A stretch of 64,000 nucleotides of DNA from Klebsiella planticola ATCC 33531 (lineage in GTDB: Bacteria; Pseudomonadota; Gammaproteobacteria; Enterobacterales; Enterobacteriaceae), in the NCBI RefSeq assembly GCF_000735435.1, contig NZ_JMPP01000018.1:124001-188000 (forward strand), in the 5' to 3' direction. The notes beneath the pieces are model-generated. The model was not told the DNA's origin and searched no databases. It saw only the letters and a list, made by a program, of their open reading frames with translations. The position numbers were made by a program, and so were the translations under genes. This document shows positions 1-8,938 of the stretch, one piece after another. How positions within the stretch are numbered: the first letter of the stretch is position 1; every line of letters starts with the position of its first letter.

Positions 1-739
1 TTCGGACGCCGTCCAGATGGGCCAGCGGTGGAATGAAGTCTTCGCCAATCCCTTCGACCAGCCAGGAGCCTGTTGCACCGTAGCGCCCGGTTTCAACCTG
101 GTCGGCAAGGATCGATCCCGCCGGGTCGGCAAGAATAAATTCGGTTTTTGGCGAGTGTCTGGCAAACCAGGCCTGCAGGCCGCCGAGGGTGCCGCCGGAG
201 CCGACGCCGACGACGATGGCGTCGATATCCCCGTCGAGCTGATCGTATATTTCGGGCGCGGTAGTGGTGGCGTGCGCCAGCGGGTTGGCTTCGTTATTGA
301 ACTGGTCAATATAGAAAGCGCCCGGTGTTTCCTCCGCCAGGCGGCGCGCATAATCCTGATAATAGGCCGGGTGGCCCTTATTCACATCCGAGCGGGTGAG
401 GAGCACTTTGGCTCCCAGGGCGCGGAGATGGAAAATTTTCTCCCGGCTCATTTTATCGGGAACCACCAGCGTCAGGGCGTAATTTTTTTGCGCGGCGATC
501 AGCGCCAGCCCCAGCCCGGTGTTACCCGCCGTCGCTTCAATAAGGGTACCGCCGGGTTTTAATTTCCCCAGCCGTTCCGCCTCGTTGATCATCGACAGCG
601 CAACGCGGTCTTTAATCGACCCGCCGGGGTTCTGGTTTTCCAGCTTTAAAAACAGGCTGCAGGGGCCGGTATCCAGCTTATGCAGTTGAAGCAGGGGAGT
701 GTGACCAATCAGGTCGCTAATGGAGTGAAAGACTGACAT
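1..739 (-). CDS. Cystathionine beta-synthase / cysteine synthase family PLP enzyme (3' end outside window)
   Basis: The gene starts at the ATG complementary to 737-739 and runs off the left edge, leaving about 246 N-terminal codons. The translation begins MSVFHSISDLIGHTPLLQL and has the fold-type II PLP signatures: NPGGSIKDR with the PLP lysine, a substrate loop EATAGNTG and the phosphate-binding GVGSGGTLGG. These enzymes condense serine or O-acetylserine with homocysteine or sulfide. Klebsiella pneumoniae is known to have a reverse transsulfuration operon (mtcBC), and this could be its cystathionine beta-synthase; the downstream partner is not in view. It is divergent from an amino-acid ABC transporter, which suggests a sulfur amino acid as cargo. 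The exact substrate is inferred. Confidence 0.85.
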   Translation of the reverse strand, partial: MSVFHSISDLIGHTPLLQLHKLDTGPCSLFLKLENQNPGGSIKDRVALSMINEAERLGKLKPGGTLIEATAGNTGLGLALIAAQKNYALTLVVPDKMSREKIFHLRALGAKVLLTRSDVNKGHPAYYQDYARRLAEETPGAFYIDQFNNEANPLAHATTTAPEIYDQLDGDIDAIVVGVGSGGTLGGLQAWFARHSPKTEFILADPAGSILADQVETGRYGATGSWLVEGIGEDFIPPLAHLDGVR

Positions 740-1244
740 AACTATTTGCCCATTCGTATCGAGATATTTGAATGGTAGGTCTGCAAAATTGGTAATTTAA
801 AGAATATTTGTCCGCCATTAAGAGCGAAATGGAATATAAGATGCTTTTTAGCCATCCGGAGGGAAAGCCTGTTAGCCGCCTGGGTGTGTTGATTTCCAGA
901 TAAGCCCTTTTTTGCCGTATTTTTCACCGGATTATCCCTTTCCTGGCGACGCTTATCTTTATTTCGGCAAAGGATTGGCGAAAATATTCCATAGGCTGCA
1001 GGAGATTTTTATGGTTGGTGATTATTATTTTTTCGCCAGCTGCGCAAATTCATTGGTCGCGTCAGCGACGCGCCGCAGGCGCGGCAACAACGAGTAGTGG
1101 TCGGCCCGCGCAAAGCACAAAGTCGGCTATTTAATGCCAGTATTGATACATGCTGATGCGGTGTTCTGCATGGTAAGCTCTTTTAATAAGCTGTTCCCCG
1201 GAAAGAACAGTAATAAATAATGATGATTTGCAGAAAGGTGATAT
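740..1244. other. Divergent intergenic region, no gene seen
   Basis: About 500 bases separate the PLP enzyme from the ABC transporter. The stretch is AT-rich near 760-1060 and holds only short unconvincing ORFs. Both flanking promoters must lie here. I see no clear operator or riboswitch. Confidence 0.5.
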
Positions 1245-1943
1245 GTGCCGGAATTTATTTCATTAGCAATAAGCTCGTTTTGGCCGATGCTCTATGCCGG
1301 GCTGGTTTTTACTATTCCCATAACCTTAATTTCATTTTTCCTCGGACTGCTGCTGGGGTTTATTGTCGCGCTGATTCGTTTATATGGCCCGGCACCGTTG
1401 AAAAACGTGGTGCGTTTTTATGTCTGGATTATCCGCGGTACGCCTTTGCTGGTGCAGCTGTTCCTGATTTTTTATGCCCTGCCCAGCGTCGGGATCACCC
1501 TTGACGCCTTTCCGGCCGCGGTTATCGGCTTTACCCTGAACGTCGGCGCCTTTACCTCGGAGGTGATCAGGGCGACGCTGCTGTCGGTCGCCAAAGGGCA
1601 GTGGGAGGCCGCGCACTCTATTGGCATGAGCTGGGGGCAATCGCTGCGTTATATTATTCTGCCGCAGGCGGCGAGAGTGGCGGTGCCGCCGCTGTCGAAC
1701 ACCTTTATTTCATTAGTTAAGGATACCTCGCTGGCCTCGGTCATTACCGTTCCGGAACTGTTTTTAGCCGCTCAGCGTATTGCCGCCGTCACCTATCAGC
1801 CGCTTATTCTGTATAGCGAAGCGGCTCTGCTCTATTTATTAATTTGTTCGGTTTTATCATATTTACAGTCCCGGCTGGAATTACGTTTAGAAAGAAATAC
1901 GGTGGCAAAGGAAGAACATCATGATAACGCTGTCCGGACTTGA
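1245..1943 (+). CDS. Polar amino-acid ABC transporter permease (HisM/TcyL type)
   Basis: A 232-residue inner-membrane permease of the polar amino-acid uptake family. It has about five hydrophobic segments and the EAA-loop region EAAHSIGMSWGQSLRYIILPQA (about residues 125-146), which docks on the ATPase. The start is GTG at 1245 (MPEFISLAISSF), preceded by AAAGGTG; an ATG at 1243 is out of frame. Its 3' end overlaps the ATPase gene by 23 bases, so the two are translationally coupled. The divergent cystathionine beta-synthase-like gene suggests cystine, cystathionine or a related sulfur amino acid, but the permease alone does not show this. Confidence 0.9.
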   Translation: MPEFISLAISSFWPMLYAGLVFTIPITLISFFLGLLLGFIVALIRLYGPAPLKNVVRFYVWIIRGTPLLVQLFLIFYALPSVGITLDAFPAAVIGFTLNVGAFTSEVIRATLLSVAKGQWEAAHSIGMSWGQSLRYIILPQAARVAVPPLSNTFISLVKDTSLASVITVPELFLAAQRIAAVTYQPLILYSEAALLYLLICSVLSYLQSRLELRLERNTVAKEEHHDNAVRT

Positions 1944-2688
1944 AAAGAGTTTCGCCCGCCAGAAGGTGCTGCATGATATTTCGCTAACGATTCCTGAGGG
2001 GAGCGTGACGGCGCTGATTGGCCCATCGGGCAGCGGTAAAAGTACATTATTACGCTGCATTAATTTACTGGAAATCGCGCAGGCCGGGAAATTAACGATT
2101 GGTAATGAGGAGATTATTTTTTCTCCCGCCGCGGCGCCAAAAAGTAAAGACGTTCGGCGTATTTGCCAGCAAACCGGCATGGTCTTTCAGAACTTCCAGT
2201 TATTTCCGCATCTGTCGGTGCTGGAAAATATTATGCAGGGGCTGATGGTGGTGCAGAAATGGCCCCGTGAACGGGCAAGGGCACGGGCGGAAGAGCTGCT
2301 TGCTAAAGTCGGCCTGGCGCACAAGCGCCATGCCTGGCCGGCGATGCTCTCCGGTGGCCAGCAGCAGCGGGTCGCCATTGCCCGGGCGATGGCCCCCTCG
2401 CCGAAAGTGCTGCTCTGCGATGAGCCGACCTCGGCGCTGGATCCTGAACTGGCTCAGGAGGTGATCGCCGTTTTGCGCCAGCTGGCGCAGGAGGGAACGA
2501 CGATGCTGATGGCGACCCACGATCTTCGGCTGGCGGCAAATATTGCCAGCCAGGTGGTGTTCCTCGAGTCCGGTCAGATTGTGGAGAGCGGGACCTCGCG
2601 GGACATTTTTACCCGGGCAAAGAAAACGCGTACGCAGCTTTTTATTTCCACGCTGACCGAGACGTTTCCCGACTCCTGGGAAATTTAA
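1921..2688 (+). CDS. Amino-acid ABC transporter ATP-binding protein
   Basis: A 255-residue cytoplasmic ATPase of the GlnQ/TcyN class that powers the permease encoded just upstream. Walker A GPSGSGKS is at about residues 34-41, the signature LSGGQQQR at about 143-150, and Walker B VLLCDEP at about 163-169, followed by TSALDPE and the switch histidine in MATHD. It starts at ATG 1921 inside the permease gene with an AAGGAAG ribosome-binding site, and ends 35 bases before the binding-protein gene. The length is normal for the family. Confidence 0.93.
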   Translation: MITLSGLEKSFARQKVLHDISLTIPEGSVTALIGPSGSGKSTLLRCINLLEIAQAGKLTIGNEEIIFSPAAAPKSKDVRRICQQTGMVFQNFQLFPHLSVLENIMQGLMVVQKWPRERARARAEELLAKVGLAHKRHAWPAMLSGGQQQRVAIARAMAPSPKVLLCDEPTSALDPELAQEVIAVLRQLAQEGTTMLMATHDLRLAANIASQVVFLESGQIVESGTSRDIFTRAKKTRTQLFISTLTETFPDSWEI

Positions 2689-2723
2689 AAAATAACCCGG
2701 CAATCCAGATAAAGGAGTGAATG

Positions 2724-3497
2724 ATGAAAGTATTGATGACCGCATTGCTGGCTACCGCCATTCAACTGAGCGTGACGCACGCGGCCTGTGCCGGGGAAAA
2801 CCTGGCGAAGATAAAATCAGCAGGAGTATTTAAAGTCGGTACCGAAGGAACCTTCCCGCCTTTTACCTACCATGATACTTCCGGCAAGCTGGTGGGGTTT
2901 GATGTCGATATCGCGCGTGAAATTGCCCGCCGGATTGGGGTGAAAGCGGAGTTTGTTGAGGGCAAGTGGGACGGTCTGGTGGCCGGGCTGGATGCTAATC
3001 GCTACGACGCGGTGATTAATCAGGTCTCGATTACGCCGGAGCGTCAGGCGAAATATGATTTTTCGGTCCCCTATATCACCCCGAAAGCGGTCCTCATCGT
3101 GAATAACAACAATCAGGATATTCACACCTTTGCGGATTTGAAGGGCAAAAAGTCCGCCCACACGCTGACCAGCAACTACGCGCAAATTGCCCGTGAAAAT
3201 GGCGCGGAGGTGGTGGGGACGGATGGCTTTGATCAGTCAATCGCCCTGGTATCACAGGGGCGCGCGGATGCGACCATCAACAGCAACCTCTCGTTCCTCG
3301 ATTTCAAAAAGCACAAGCCCGACGCGCCGGTGAAAATTGTGGCGGAAAGAACCGATGCTGAACAAGAAGCGGTGTTGATCCGCAAAGGGGAACCGGAGCT
3401 GCGCCAGGCGATCGATGCCGCCATCGCCGATATTCGCGCCGACGGCACCTATCAGCGAATTTCCAGGCACTATTTCGGCGCGGACGTCTCGAAATAG
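2724..3497 (+). CDS. Periplasmic amino-acid-binding protein (SBP family 3)
   Basis: A secreted solute-binding protein of about 257 residues. The first 23 or so residues form a signal peptide (MKVLMTALLATAIQLSVTHA). The mature part has the family 3 fold with GTEGTFPPFTYHD, GFDVDIAREIA, KWDGLVAGLDANRYDAVINQVSITPER and FDQSIALVSQGRADATI, close in layout to the cystine-binding protein TcyJ/FliY. Two ATGs lie in frame at 2721 and 2724; the second has better spacing from AAGGAGTG. It completes the three-gene uptake operon. The TAG stop lies inside a hairpin shared with the convergent araC-like gene. Confidence 0.92.
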   Translation: MKVLMTALLATAIQLSVTHAACAGENLAKIKSAGVFKVGTEGTFPPFTYHDTSGKLVGFDVDIAREIARRIGVKAEFVEGKWDGLVAGLDANRYDAVINQVSITPERQAKYDFSVPYITPKAVLIVNNNNQDIHTFADLKGKKSAHTLTSNYAQIARENGAEVVGTDGFDQSIALVSQGRADATINSNLSFLDFKKHKPDAPVKIVAERTDAEQEAVLIRKGEPELRQAIDAAIADIRADGTYQRISRHYFGADVSK

Positions 3498-3509
3498 CCC
3501 CGCGGGCTA
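3495..3509. terminator. Compact hairpin carrying both convergent stop codons
   Basis: TAGCCC (3495-3500) and GGGCTA (3504-3509) form a 6-bp stem with a CGC loop. The first three bases are the TAG stop of the binding-protein gene; the last three are the reverse-strand TAG of the AraC-family gene. No T-tract follows on either strand, so terminator strength is uncertain. Confidence 0.45.
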
Positions 3510-4367
3510 CGTTAGCACGCTGTTTCTGGCCAGACTCGCCTTGCGGTACTGCAGCGGCGTCTGGCCCATCATCTTCCTGAAGCAGGTAATAAAGTAGGTC
3601 ACTTCGCGAAATCCGACTTCGGCCGCAATCTCATCCATACTGACGCTGGTGCTGCGCAGGAGATCGCAACTGCGCTTTATTCGGCGCGTCAGCAGATACT
3701 CGTGGATGCTGCCGCCCGTTTGCTGGCGGAATATGCGCGAGGTGTAGCTGCGCGACAGGCCCAGCGCCTGGGCGAGTTCATCCAGCGAAAATTTGTTGGC
3801 GTAGTGAGCCTCCACCCAGCTCATAATCCGCGACGCGACCGTCTGCTGTCGGGGAATACATGGCTCGGGTAGCGCGGGGAGAAAGCCCATTATCTGCATC
3901 ACCAGAAAGGCCACCTCGCTGGTGGCGATCTGCCCGCCGTGATACAGCCCGTCAAATTGGGTCAGAATTCTCTCCATGAAAGGGCCGTGTTCGCTGAGGT
4001 CGTAAATTTGTGCCGGCGCGTTGCTGGCGGCAAGCGCGGCAAACTGTGCCTGATGGCGTGAAAACCCCCCCATAATGCTTTCGACTACCGACTGTTCAAT
4101 ATGCATCGTGGTGCGGTGGTAGGGATTTTTCTCGCTGTGGTCGACCTGGACTTTGTGCAGGCGAAACGGAGGAAAAATAAACAGGCGCCCCGGGCGAGCG
4201 GTGTAGTGCTGGTTATCTACCACCACAATGCCATAGCCGCTGGAGATATAGAGGAATTCGACGCACTGGTGCCAGTGGTAGTAAATCGCGCTGGTTGAGC
4301 GCAATCGGTTAAAAGAGATCGCCCGGCTATCGAGTGTGATGCGTTCCAGCCGCTGTGGTTCACTCAT
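3507..4367 (-). CDS. AraC-family transcriptional regulator
   Basis: A 286-residue DNA-binding regulator. The N-terminal half looks like the AraC ligand-binding cupin (YYHWHQCVEFLYISSGYG, then ARPGRLFIFPPFRLHKVQ). The C-terminal 100 residues hold the two helix-turn-helix motifs (FSLDELAQALGLSRSYTSRIFRQ and MDEIAAEVGFREVTYFITCFRKMMGQTPLQYR). The start ATG at 4367 follows GGAGGA. It is divergent from the DUF2264-MFS-GH88 genes across a 229-base promoter region and is most likely their activator, sensing a sugar or uronide derivative. Target and ligand are inferred from position. Confidence 0.88.
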   Translation of the reverse strand: MSEPQRLERITLDSRAISFNRLRSTSAIYYHWHQCVEFLYISSGYGIVVVDNQHYTARPGRLFIFPPFRLHKVQVDHSEKNPYHRTTMHIEQSVVESIMGGFSRHQAQFAALAASNAPAQIYDLSEHGPFMERILTQFDGLYHGGQIATSEVAFLVMQIMGFLPALPEPCIPRQQTVASRIMSWVEAHYANKFSLDELAQALGLSRSYTSRIFRQQTGGSIHEYLLTRRIKRSCDLLRSTSVSMDEIAAEVGFREVTYFITCFRKMMGQTPLQYRKASLARNSVLT

Positions 4368-4469
4368 TTTTCCTCCAGGACAACAGATTTAAGTTTTTAC
4401 GCCATCATTTGCAATTTATCCCCCCGGCAGCGTGAAATATCCAGCAAAAATGAAATGGCGGTTTAATTT

Positions 4470-4485
4470 TGTGATTGTGCTCACT
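4470..4485. promoter_or_regulatory. Candidate CRP-cAMP site in the araC/DUF2264 divergent promoter
   Basis: TGTGATTGTGCTCACT matches the CRP consensus TGTGA-N6-TCACA at nine of ten conserved positions. It lies about 110 bases upstream of the DUF2264 start and the same distance from the araC-like start. Catabolite control fits a sugar-utilisation locus. Confidence 0.55.
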
Positions 4486-4596
4486 TAGCCGCACAAATAA
4501 AAGCGACTATCCTTCCTCCCGTTGACGTATAAATAATTTTATAAAATCGAAATAACAATAACTTATCTAATTCTCGTGTCATGACGGGAGGACCTT

Positions 4597-6435
4597 TTGC
4601 AACCTGAAAATATTCATCTGACCAATCCTTTAAGAACCGGCAACGACCTCCGGCAGCTGGTCAATGAGCTGCTGAATGCCGTGTCGCCCAATTTTAAAAA
4701 TGATGCCAGCCGTGTCGATCTGGCGAATTTCACCGCCCATTACGGGCAACGCGTGGCGAGTATGGAAACCTTCTCGCGCCTGCTATGGGGCGTGACGCCG
4801 CTGCTGGCAGGCGGCAGCGAGCCGCAACAGTTTTCTTTCTACCTGCAGGCCATTAAAAACGGAACCAACCCGCGGCATGCCGATTACTGGGGAGAAGTGA
4901 ACCCCTACGATCAGCGCATCGTGGAGATGGCCGCCTACGGCCTGCTGTTAGCGCTGGCGAGCGATAGCGTGCTGGCGCATTTCAACGAGCAGGAGAAAGC
5001 CCATCTCTGGCGCTGGTTGAAACAGAGCGAGGCGCAGGCGATCCCGGACAATAACTGGCACTTCTTTCCCATTCTGGTACAGGTCGGTTTTCATCACGCC
5101 GGGATGCCGACCAATCCTCAGGTGCGGGAAGCGCATTTTAACGCCATGGAGCGCTACTACCTGGGCGACGGCTGGTATTCCGATGGCCCGGACAGGCCGC
5201 GGGACTATTACATTTCGATGGGCTTCCACTTCTACGGGCTGATTTACGCGAAGCTGATGGCCAATATCGACCCGCAGCGCTGTGCTGAACTGCGTCATCG
5301 GGCGCTGCTGTTTTCCGCCGACTTTATCCATTTTTTTGCCGACGACGGGGCGGCCGTGCCGTTTGGTCGCAGCCTGACTTACCGTTTTGCTCAGGCGGCC
5401 TTCTGGAGCGCGGCGGCTTTTGCCGGGCTGGAGGCATTCTCCCCGGGGGTGATCAAGGGCATCGTCCTGCGCCATCTCCGCTGGTGGCTGAAGCAACCGC
5501 TGTTCGATCGTGATGGCGTGCTGAGCGTGGGCTATAGCTACCCGAATCTGATTATGGCCGAGGATTACAATGCGCCGGGCTCTCCCTACTGGGCCCTGAA
5601 AACCATGCTGGTTCTGGCGATGGGTGAGGATGATCCCTTCTGGCTGGCGCCGGAGCTGCCGCTGCCGCCGCTCGCCGCGCAGCACAGCATCAAGCACGCC
5701 GATCAGGTGCTGGTGCATCAGACCGATCATCTGTGGATGCTCACCTCCGGCCAGCTTGAGCGGAATAACTTCGTCAATACCGAAGCGAAATATTGCAAGT
5801 TTGCCTACTCCACGCGCTACGGATTCACGATTGAGCGCGGACGCTATGGATTAAGCCACGCTGCGCCTGACTCCATGCTGCTGCTTTGTGAGAAAGATGA
5901 TTACTGGCGCGGGCGGCGCGACTGTGACGCGGTGACGACTGCCGATGGCATGATTTACAGTCGCTGGCGGCCGTGGCGCGATGTGGCGATTGAGACCTGG
6001 CTTATCGCGATGGGCGACTGGCAGCTGCGCGTACATCGTATCCGCACGGCCCGCGCGCTTGATACGGCCGAAGGGGGATTCAGCGTGCCGAACCGCCCCC
6101 TGCCTGAGGTGCAGGACGGGGAGGGCGGCTGCCGGATCATCACCCCTGCCGATACGTCGGCCATTCTCTGCCTGAGCCCGCAAAGGCGCTGCGGCGAGGC
6201 GGTACTGACGCCGCCTAACAGCAACCTGCTGTTTGCCGAACGCGCGGCGGTTCCGGTGTTACGCGGTGATTTAGCACCAGGAACACATCTGTTGTTAAGT
6301 GCGGTCTGGGCGGGGAATCCCGACACCTTTGCACCGCAGGGTTGTCCACAGGCCTTCATCAGCGATGATGCTGTACGCTTCGTGACGGCACAGGAAGAAA
6401 AACATCTTACGCTGTCCCCGGAGAACGTCCTATGA
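4597..6435 (+). CDS. DUF2264 domain-containing protein, probable polysaccharide-related enzyme
   Basis: A 612-residue protein without signal peptide or membrane segments, so probably cytoplasmic. It resembles the DUF2264 family: an N-terminal alpha-helical region of about 370 residues rich in Trp and Tyr (SRLLWGVTPLLAGG, NNWHFFPILVQVGFH, YLGDGWYSDGPDRPRDYYISMGFHFYGL) followed by a beta-rich C-terminal part. That layout recalls alpha/alpha-toroid sugar hydrolases and lyases, but no catalytic role has been shown that I can cite. The start is TTG at 4597, set by GGGAGGA at 4586-4592; the ATG at 4581 is out of frame. It is the first gene of a four-gene unit with a symporter and a GH88 hydrolase, so a step in uronide-containing oligosaccharide breakdown is likely. 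Confidence 0.8.
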   Translation: MQPENIHLTNPLRTGNDLRQLVNELLNAVSPNFKNDASRVDLANFTAHYGQRVASMETFSRLLWGVTPLLAGGSEPQQFSFYLQAIKNGTNPRHADYWGEVNPYDQRIVEMAAYGLLLALASDSVLAHFNEQEKAHLWRWLKQSEAQAIPDNNWHFFPILVQVGFHHAGMPTNPQVREAHFNAMERYYLGDGWYSDGPDRPRDYYISMGFHFYGLIYAKLMANIDPQRCAELRHRALLFSADFIHFFADDGAAVPFGRSLTYRFAQAAFWSAAAFAGLEAFSPGVIKGIVLRHLRWWLKQPLFDRDGVLSVGYSYPNLIMAEDYNAPGSPYWALKTMLVLAMGEDDPFWLAPELPLPPLAAQHSIKHADQVLVHQTDHLWMLTSGQLERNNFVNTEAKYCKFAYSTRYGFTIERGRYGLSHAAPDSMLLLCEKDDYWRGRRDCDAVTTADGMIYSRWRPWRDVAIETWLIAMGDWQLRVHRIRTARALDTAEGGFSVPNRPLPEVQDGEGGCRIITPADTSAILCLSPQRRCGEAVLTPPNSNLLFAERAAVPVLRGDLAPGTHLLLSAVWAGNPDTFAPQGCPQAFISDDAVRFVTAQEEKHLTLSPENVL

Positions 6436-7712
6436 CCACTTCATCCTCTGTGCGTGGCGCACAGTACAAAATGAGCACCTTTATCTTTCTCTACTTTTTT
6501 ACCTGGTCTTCAAGCTTTGGCCTCTACGCGCTGTGGCTGAGCCAGAAAGTCGGCCTCGATAGCATCACCATCGGCAGCGTTTTCGCCATCAACGGCGTGT
6601 TCGCGGTGATCCTGAAGCCGGTTTACGGCTACATCATGGACAAGATCGGTATGAGCAAATGGCTGCTCTATTTTGTCTGCGCCGTGTCGGCCTTGATGGC
6701 GCCGTTCTTTGCCTTCGTCTATCAACCTCTGCTGCAAAGCCACACGACGATCGGCATCATCCTTGGCGCGCTCTATTTAAGTCTTGGCTGGTATGCGGGC
6801 GTCGCGGCGTCGGAATCGTATGCCGATCGCTTTAGCCGGCTGTACGGCCTGGAGTTCGGTCGTATTCGCATGTGGGGATCGCTCGGCTGGGCGATGGCCG
6901 CTTCCGTTTCCGGGCTGCTGTTCAACTTCACGCCGCTGGCCAACTTTCTGTTGAGCAGCAGCACGTCGCTCCTGATGCTGCTGGTATTAATCAGCCTGAA
7001 GATCGGCGATGAGCAGTTGCGTAACAACAGCGTGATTTCGGCGAACAAAATCGTTTTTAGCGACGTGATGCAGTTACTGAAAAGCCGTAAATTCTGGATG
7101 TTCAGCCTGTATGTCGCCGGTGTCGCATGGATGATGTTTATTGCTGAGCAGCAGTTTCCGCGCTACTTCGTCTCCTTTTTTGCCACCAAAGAGCAGGGGA
7201 ATGCCTGGTACGGCTATCTCAGCACCGTGCAGTCCGGTATGGAATTCGTGATGATGATGTTCATTCCGCTGCTGGTGAATCACTACGGCGCAAAGCGGGG
7301 GCTGCTGTTCTGCGGCTGCGTTGTCGGGGCCAGGCTGATCGCCTCAGGCTTGACCAGCGATCCGGTGATCATCTCGATTATCAAACCGTTTTATGGCGTC
7401 GAAATCGCGCTGTTGCTGATTTCGGTCTTTAAATACATCGCCGAGCACTTTGACCGCAGAGTCAACGCCACGATGTACCTGCTGGGCTATCAGGCGATGA
7501 TCTACGTCGGTTCTATTGTGGTGGCGCCGCCGGCGGGCTACCTCTACGACAAAATCGGCTTTGAGCATACTTATCTGCTGATGGGCAGCTGCGCTCTGCT
7601 GTTTACCCTTATCTCCGCTTTTACGCTCTCGCGCTGTCGCTCGACGTGGGACGCATCGCGACCTTTTTCCCCGGCGCTGGACGCCACCCCGGTTGAACCG
7701 GCCAAACATTAA
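6432..7712 (+). CDS. LacY-like oligosaccharide:H+ symporter (MFS)
   Basis: A 426-residue inner-membrane carrier with about twelve hydrophobic segments. The N-terminus (FIFLYFFTWSSSFGLYALWLSQKVGLDS) and the motif RFSRLYGLEFGRIRMWGSLGWA are typical of the oligosaccharide:H+ symporter family (LacY, RafB, CscB). It overlaps the DUF2264 stop by ATGA. In this context it would import an unsaturated uronyl disaccharide for the GH88 enzyme encoded next. Substrate specificity is inferred from neighbours only. Confidence 0.85.
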   Translation: MTTSSSVRGAQYKMSTFIFLYFFTWSSSFGLYALWLSQKVGLDSITIGSVFAINGVFAVILKPVYGYIMDKIGMSKWLLYFVCAVSALMAPFFAFVYQPLLQSHTTIGIILGALYLSLGWYAGVAASESYADRFSRLYGLEFGRIRMWGSLGWAMAASVSGLLFNFTPLANFLLSSSTSLLMLLVLISLKIGDEQLRNNSVISANKIVFSDVMQLLKSRKFWMFSLYVAGVAWMMFIAEQQFPRYFVSFFATKEQGNAWYGYLSTVQSGMEFVMMMFIPLLVNHYGAKRGLLFCGCVVGARLIASGLTSDPVIISIIKPFYGVEIALLLISVFKYIAEHFDRRVNATMYLLGYQAMIYVGSIVVAPPAGYLYDKIGFEHTYLLMGSCALLFTLISAFTLSRCRSTWDASRPFSPALDATPVEPAKH

Positions 7713-7725
7713 TTCAGGAGTTGTT

Positions 7726-8916
7726 ATGTCCAAAAAGGTGATTACCGAAGCCCTCCGCCCCGTCGAGCTGTATCAGGTCGACCGGCTGGCGCTGCGCCAG
7801 AAGCTCGATGATGCGCTGGCCCGCGTGACCCGCAAGCTCGATAAAAACATTGTCGCTTTTGGCGATAAATTCCCGGGCGAGGCCTGTGAAAACGGCATCT
7901 GGCCGCGTTCTGAAAACGTCGAGTGGACGACCAGCTTCTGGCCGGGCCAGCTGTGGCTGGCGTGGGAAATGAGCGGTAATCCCGCCTATCGCGAGGCGGC
8001 AGAGCGCTATCTGCCCTCTTTTGCCCGGCGCATCGAGGAGCGTATCGATACGGCGACCCACGATCTGGGGTTTCTCTATACTCTCTCCTGCGTCAGCGCA
8101 TGGCGACTCACCGGCAATGAGGCCGCCCGTCAGAGCGCGCTGCTGGCCGCGGAAACGCTGATGGAGCGCTTCAACCCGACGGCCAGAATTATTCAGGCCT
8201 GGGGGGATCTGAACGACCCGGAACAGCAGGGGCGGATGATCATCGACTGCAATATGAATCTGCCGCTGCTCTACTGGGCCAGCGAGCAGACCGGGGACCC
8301 GCGCTATGCGCAGGCGGCCACGGCCCATGCGCAACAGGCGGCGCGCTATATCGTGCGTGAAGACGCCTCGACCTACCATACCTACTACATTGACGTGAAC
8401 AGCGGCGAGCCGCGTTTTGGCAACACCCATCAGGGCTATAGCGACACCTCCTGCTGGTCCCGCGGCCAGGCATGGGGCATCTATGGCTTCCTGCTCAGCT
8501 ATCGCTATACCGGTGATAAAAGTATGGTGGAGCTGTCGCGCAGCCTGGCCCACTACTTCCTCAACCGCCTGCCGGAAGATGATGTGTGCCACTGGGATCT
8601 GGCCTTGCTCGGTACCGACGCGGTACGCGACAGCTCGGCGGCGGCGATTACCGCCTGCGGTCTGCTGGAGCTGGTCAATGCGCTGCCGGCGCTCGATCAG
8701 CATCGCCCGCATTACGAGGAGATGGCGTTGCGTATCGTCCAGTCGCTGACCGATAACTATCTGGCGACCGACGATGACCCGACCGAAGGGCTGCTCAAGC
8801 ACTCGGTTTATCACATGGGCAGTGGAAAAGGGGTGGATCAGTGCTGCAGCTGGGGTGACTACTTCTATCTTGAAGCACTGATACGTCTGCGCCAGACCTG
8901 GTACTCGTGGTGGTAA
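7726..8916 (+). CDS. GH88 unsaturated glucuronyl hydrolase
   Basis: A 396-residue cytoplasmic alpha/alpha-barrel enzyme of glycoside hydrolase family 88. These enzymes hydrate the double bond of the 4,5-unsaturated uronic acid left by polysaccharide lyases and so release the partner sugar. The two catalytic aspartates of the family are present: D113 in THDLGF and D174 in IIDCNMN. SCWSRGQAWGIYGF and CCSWGDYFYLEAL are further family blocks. I chose ATG 7726 because AGGAG at 7716-7720 precedes it; an upstream in-frame ATG at 7693 would overlap the symporter gene. No lyase gene is in the window, so the lyase step must be done elsewhere or by another organism. Confidence 0.92.
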   Translation: MSKKVITEALRPVELYQVDRLALRQKLDDALARVTRKLDKNIVAFGDKFPGEACENGIWPRSENVEWTTSFWPGQLWLAWEMSGNPAYREAAERYLPSFARRIEERIDTATHDLGFLYTLSCVSAWRLTGNEAARQSALLAAETLMERFNPTARIIQAWGDLNDPEQQGRMIIDCNMNLPLLYWASEQTGDPRYAQAATAHAQQAARYIVREDASTYHTYYIDVNSGEPRFGNTHQGYSDTSCWSRGQAWGIYGFLLSYRYTGDKSMVELSRSLAHYFLNRLPEDDVCHWDLALLGTDAVRDSSAAAITACGLLELVNALPALDQHRPHYEEMALRIVQSLTDNYLATDDDPTEGLLKHSVYHMGSGKGVDQCCSWGDYFYLEALIRLRQTWYSWW

Positions 8917-8938
8917 TGGCGAAATGGAGAGAGAGAAC

